A stretch of 64,000 nt of DNA from Alphaproteobacteria bacterium. Lineage in GTDB: Bacteria; Pseudomonadota; Alphaproteobacteria; Micropepsales; Micropepsaceae. The stretch lies in the NCBI GenBank assembly GCA_016125165.1, contig WGMH01000007.1:1-64000 (forward strand), written 5' to 3'. Of this stretch, positions 61,074-64,000 are shown piece by piece (the first letter of the stretch is position 1; every line of letters begins with the position of its first letter). A program made the translations under genes and the position numbers. The notes under the pieces were generated by a model. That model ran no database searches. It was not told the origin of the DNA and saw only the letters and a list, made by a program, of their open reading frames with translations.

Positions 61074-61937
61074 CTAGGGCAACTCCTTGCGCCGATGATG
61101 TGCAGGGTAAACACCAAGCACTGTCATCTTGGAGGAAAAGAACTGAAGTTCCTCCAGCGCCAATCGCACATTGCGGTCTTCGGGATGACCTTCAATATCG
61201 GCATAGAACTGCGTGGCGTTGAATGAACCCCCAAGCTGATAACTTTCCAGCTTGGTCATGTTCACGCCATTTGTCGCAAAGCCGCCCATGGCTTTGTAAA
61301 GGGCAGCAGGCACGTTGCGCACGCGGAACACAAAGGTGGTGATCACCGGGCGGCCATCATGCGGTGCGTCATCTGGCTCATGCGCCATGATGAGGAAGCG
61401 CGTCATATTGTGGGCTTCATCTTCCACGTTGGCGCGCAGCACATCCAAGCCGTACATCTCTCCCGCCAATGCCGATGCCACGGCAGCGCTGGCATTGTCG
61501 TTCAGTTCTGCAACATGCTTCGCAGAGCCTGCCGTGTCATACCATTCATGCGGCGTGAGCTTCAGCTCGCGGATAATTTTGCGACATTGACCCAGCGCGG
61601 GCCCCTGACTGTAAAGTTGTTTCACATCCGCAAGAGAAGCGCCCTTGATGCCAAGAAGCTGCAGATGGATGGGCAGAAAGTGCTCACCGACAATGTAAAG
61701 GCCGGCATCGGGAAGCATGTGGTGAATATCTGCGATACGCCCGTGCAGCGAATTTTCGATGGGAATGATCGCCAGATCGGTCTCACCGGAGCGCACCGCT
61801 TCCACGGCGTCTTCAAAGGTGGGCTTTGGAATCGCTTGCGCGTGCGGAACCGCTTCGCGCGCGGCCTGATTGCCGAATGCACCCGGCTCACCCTGAAATG
61901 CAATCTTTTTTGCGCGCGATATCAGCGTGTCAGCCAT
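61074..61937 (-). CDS. pheA: Prephenate dehydratase with ACT domain
   Basis: Converts prephenate to phenylpyruvate for phenylalanine synthesis. The catalytic domain has IAFQGEPGAFGNQAA, IIPIENSLHGRIADIHHML, and TRFLIMA with the conserved Thr-Arg-Phe. A C-terminal ACT domain (about residues 195-280) has TKLESYQLGGSFNATQFYAD. The Phe-binding ESRP motif reads ESYQ, a form seen in alphaproteobacterial enzymes, so feedback control may differ. There is no chorismate mutase domain. The 287 residues fit a monofunctional enzyme. It overlaps kdsB by 8 bases on the same strand. Confidence 0.95.
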   Translation of the reverse strand: MADTLISRAKKIAFQGEPGAFGNQAAREAVPHAQAIPKPTFEDAVEAVRSGETDLAIIPIENSLHGRIADIHHMLPDAGLYIVGEHFLPIHLQLLGIKGASLADVKQLYSQGPALGQCRKIIRELKLTPHEWYDTAGSAKHVAELNDNASAAVASALAGEMYGLDVLRANVEDEAHNMTRFLIMAHEPDDAPHDGRPVITTFVFRVRNVPAALYKAMGGFATNGVNMTKLESYQLGGSFNATQFYADIEGHPEDRNVRLALEELQFFSSKMTVLGVYPAHHRRKELP

Positions 61938-62670
61938 AGATGTCCTGCCGCGCGGAGATAAAGGCCTCCGCCTTCTTCAAGTCCTCTGGCGTATCGACGC
62001 TGATTGGCACCGTTTCCACTCGGACCACTTCTATATGCATGCCCGCCTCCAGTGCGCGCAATTGTTCCAGCTTCTCACGCTTCTCAAGTGGCGATGCCGG
62101 AAGATTTACGAAGCGTTTCAATGCGGCGCGCTGGTACGCATAGATGCCAATGTGATGATAGAGCACACCCTCCCCCGACGGCGCACGCGCACGGGTGAAA
62201 TAGAGCGCGCGGCCCCGATTGCCAGTCCACGCCACCACAGGCTTCACCACATTCGGATTGTCGAAATCCGCGGGATCGTCGATCTCCGCTGCCAGGGTTG
62301 CAATGTCCGCCCCGGCATCCAGTGCAATCGCGACATCGGAGACGTTTGCCGGATCAAGCGCCGGAAGATCGCCTTGCAGGTTCACCACGACATCATGCCG
62401 CCCCTCGGGGTCGAATGCCTCGACCGCCAAGTGGATGCGGTCCGAACCGGAGGGCAGATCTGGTGGCGTGAGGACAGCGTCCCCTCCTGCCGCCTTGATG
62501 GCATCCGCAATCTCGGGCTCGGCGGCCGCGACCAGCACGGGGCCAACCTGCGCCTTCATCGCCTGCCGCCAGACTCGCACGATCATCGGAATGCCCGCGA
62601 TGGCAGCAAGCGGCTTACCAGGCAGCCGGGTGGACGCCATACGCGCGGGGATCACGACAATCGGATTCAT
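61930..62670 (-). CDS. kdsB: CMP-KDO synthetase
   Basis: Activates 3-deoxy-D-manno-octulosonate with CTP for lipopolysaccharide inner core. VVIPARMASTRLPGKPLAAI is the nucleotide-binding start, DLPSGSDRIHLAVEAF is the KdsB-specific loop, and VVNLQGDLPALDP the metal-binding Asp site. LYHHIGIYAYQRAAL and LEQLRALEAGMHIEVVRVE follow in order. The 246 residues are the normal length. ATG 62670 lies 9 bases after GAGG; ATG 62676 is also possible. It is divergent from the cytochrome c gene, a gene order familiar in Alphaproteobacteria. It shows that the cell makes KDO-containing lipopolysaccharide. Confidence 0.95.
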   Translation of the reverse strand: MNPIVVIPARMASTRLPGKPLAAIAGIPMIVRVWRQAMKAQVGPVLVAAAEPEIADAIKAAGGDAVLTPPDLPSGSDRIHLAVEAFDPEGRHDVVVNLQGDLPALDPANVSDVAIALDAGADIATLAAEIDDPADFDNPNVVKPVVAWTGNRGRALYFTRARAPSGEGVLYHHIGIYAYQRAALKRFVNLPASPLEKREKLEQLRALEAGMHIEVVRVETVPISVDTPEDLKKAEAFISARQDIYG

Positions 62671-62819
62671 GCTCATTGGCCTCGACCGGCCCTTTCTTCC
62701 CGGAATTCCGCCACTTATGCGACGCTTCGCCGCAATGACGGGTATCCTTCGCCTTGTAATGTCCCGCGCGGTCCTACCGGCCTGATTGGCCATTTCAGAA
62801 AAACGCGGAGCGAGACCTT

Positions 62820-63437
62820 ATGGATTCCTGGGAATGGAACAAGATCGCCGGTGCCGTGCTCGGCACATTGATCTTCGTGATGGTAATCCGCGTTGCGAGT
62901 GAAACGCTCTTTGAGACCCCCGAGCTGGAAAAGCAGGCCTATAAGGTCGAAGGCGTTACCGAGGAAAACATCAAGGGCCCTACGGAAGCACCCGTCGCCG
63001 AAGTGGCGCCCGATTGGGGTACCGTCCTTCCCGCAGCGGACGTTGCCGCCGGTGAAAAGGTGCATGGCCGTTGCCTGCAGTGCCACGATTTGACAAAGGG
63101 CGGCCCGAACAAGATCGGCCCGAACCTGTGGGGCGTGATTGATCGCCCGAAGGGCTCGCATCCAGGCTTCTCCTATTCCGCTGCGATGAAGTCCAAGGGT
63201 GGAAATTGGACGTATGAAGACCTGTTCCACTTCCTGAAGGCGCCGCAGGCATTTGTGCCCGGCACGAAGATGAGCTTTGCGGGCCTGCGCAGCGAACAGG
63301 ATCGCATCAACCTGATCGCCTATCTGCGCACCGAAGCTGACACCCCACCCGCGATTCCTGCACCGAAGCCTGCCGCTGCCGCGCCCACAACGGCTCCTGC
63401 CGGCGAGACGCCAGCAGCAGAGCAGCCAAAGCCGTAA
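62820..63437 (+). CDS. Membrane-anchored cytochrome c (CycM-like)
   Basis: Predicted class I c-type cytochrome held in the inner membrane by an uncleaved N-terminal helix (WNKIAGAVLGTLIFVMVIRV). The haem site is GRCLQCHDL (Cys-x-x-Cys-His) at about residue 84. PNKIGPNLWGVIDR and a Met ligand, probably in VPGTKMSFAGL (about 148), are typical of the family. The C-terminus is Pro/Ala-rich. This matches cytochrome c552/CycM, which carries electrons between the bc1 complex and terminal oxidase. It is divergent from kdsB. A CcmI-like haem-assembly gene is in the same window at 54950-55807. Confidence 0.93.
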   Translation: MDSWEWNKIAGAVLGTLIFVMVIRVASETLFETPELEKQAYKVEGVTEENIKGPTEAPVAEVAPDWGTVLPAADVAAGEKVHGRCLQCHDLTKGGPNKIGPNLWGVIDRPKGSHPGFSYSAAMKSKGGNWTYEDLFHFLKAPQAFVPGTKMSFAGLRSEQDRINLIAYLRTEADTPPAIPAPKPAAAAPTTAPAGETPAAEQPKP

Positions 63438-63471
63438 GGGAAATAGCAGCTACGCGCTATGACGGCTTGAT

Positions 63472-63493
63472 GCTGGCGGCGAAAGCCGCCAGC
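63472..63493 (+). other. Strong hairpin with GAAA loop before the last gene
   Basis: GCTGGCGGC (63472-63480) and GCCGCCAGC (63485-63493) form a perfect 9-bp stem closed by a GAAA loop. It lies 34 bases after the cytochrome c stop and 8 bases before the ATG at 63502. No T-tract follows, so it may be a stability or translation-control element, or a weak terminator. Confidence 0.4.
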
Positions 63494-63501
63494 GTGCGCG
63501 C

Positions 63502-64000
63502 ATGTCTGTGAAAGAAGAAACCCTGCTGCTCGTGGCCCCGGTGACGTGGGCTGGTATCTGGACCGCGCCGATCGCCGCACAAGCCCCGGAGCTGAAGGTG
63601 TTCGTGCATGATCGCGACGAATATGATCCGGCGGCCATCGACTATGTCCTGAGTTTCCGTCCGCCACCGGGCCTCCTGAAAACGCTGCCGAACATTCGCG
63701 CGGTATTCTCGCTTGGCGCCGGTGTCGATGGATTTCTGGCCGACCCTGAGTATCCACGGCAGGTGCCGCTTGTGCGCTTCGTGCACGAATCGCTGGCGCG
63801 CGAGATGGCGCATTACGCGGTCCTGCACGCACTGCTGTTTCACAGACGTCAGCGCAATTTCGACGCAGCACAAACCGATCATGCGTGGCGGCAATCCTTC
63901 CCACCCCGCAAGACGGAAGATACCCATATCGGCATCTTTGGCATGGGAGAAATCGGCTGTGTCATCGCCGCTGCATTTCGCGATCTGGGATTTCCGGTCA
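63502..64000 (+). CDS. ghrA: D-2-hydroxyacid dehydrogenase (GhrA-like), 3'-truncated by the window edge
   Basis: The open frame from ATG 63502 runs to the window end, 166 residues. It resembles GhrA-type glyoxylate/hydroxypyruvate reductases: VLSFRPPPGLLKTLPNIRAV, FSLGAGVDGFLADPE, LAREMAHYAVLHALLFHRRQ, and the start of the NAD(P)-binding domain HIGIFGMGEIGCVIAAAF. The second half of the nucleotide-binding domain and the catalytic Arg-Glu-His set lie beyond the window. It follows the cytochrome c gene by 64 bases. Confidence 0.88.
   Translation, partial: MSVKEETLLLVAPVTWAGIWTAPIAAQAPELKVFVHDRDEYDPAAIDYVLSFRPPPGLLKTLPNIRAVFSLGAGVDGFLADPEYPRQVPLVRFVHESLAREMAHYAVLHALLFHRRQRNFDAAQTDHAWRQSFPPRKTEDTHIGIFGMGEIGCVIAAAFRDLGFPV

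Noticed and set aside
1..64000. CRISPR arrays, rRNA or tRNA genes
   Set aside because: No regularly spaced repeats, no rRNA segments and no tRNA-like cloverleaf with a T-loop sequence were seen on either strand; a tRNA search program could confirm this.

Overview
The window reads as a contiguous piece of an alphaproteobacterial chromosome. The G+C content is high, genes are densely packed with many ATGA-type overlaps, and several gene orders are familiar from Alphaproteobacteria: transketolase-gap-pgk-class I aldolase-thiE, and cytochrome c(CycM-like)/kdsB/pheA. I cannot fix the genus from sequence alone. I see no rRNA, tRNA, CRISPR array, insertion sequence, integrase or phage gene.

Layout. 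1-7.3 kb: central carbon metabolism (transketolase, GAPDH, PGK, class I aldolase, ThiE-like), elongation factor P and an inositol-monophosphatase-family protein. 7.4-12.7 kb: an OmpA-like cell-envelope protein, a 3-oxoacid CoA-transferase whose two subunit genes are separated by a secreted PEBP-family gene, a PAP2-family protein, a small secreted protein and a flavin monooxygenase. 12.7-45.1 kb: a large surface-polysaccharide locus. Its first part holds a GH18-like/NodB deacetylase/GT2 triple fusion, an SLBB-type export protein, YjbH and YjbF homologues, two methyltransferases, a DegT aminotransferase, a two-subunit transketolase and a short initiating sugar-phosphate transferase. Its second part holds GmhB-, GmhA-, HldE- and HldD-type heptose genes, two sulfotransferase-like genes, a flippase, four GT4 glycosyltransferases, an FkbM methyltransferase, an O-antigen ligase/polymerase, a chain-length protein and a GT9 transferase. 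45-64 kb: housekeeping and transport genes (purB, gabD, a peptide-type ABC transporter with degenerate ATPase motifs, radC, map, CinA-N-like, CcmI-like, nudC, a TetR-controlled EmrAB efflux cluster, pheA, kdsB, cytochrome c and a truncated GhrA-like dehydrogenase).

How it may fit together. Transketolase makes sedoheptulose 7-phosphate, the entry substrate of the ADP-heptose pathway, and this locus encodes both a split transketolase and all four heptose-pathway steps. The first isomerase (GmhA-like) has Asn and Gln where two zinc/catalytic His are expected, and the GmhB-like phosphatase lacks most of its zinc-loop Cys. The pathway may therefore be altered rather than textbook. The GH18-CE4-GT2 fusion combines on one chain activities that the Pga (poly-GlcNAc) system splits between PgaB and PgaC, and it sits beside outer-membrane export genes, which suggests a compact polysaccharide synthesis/modification/export unit. 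Functions are assigned from motifs and family knowledge; none has been tested.
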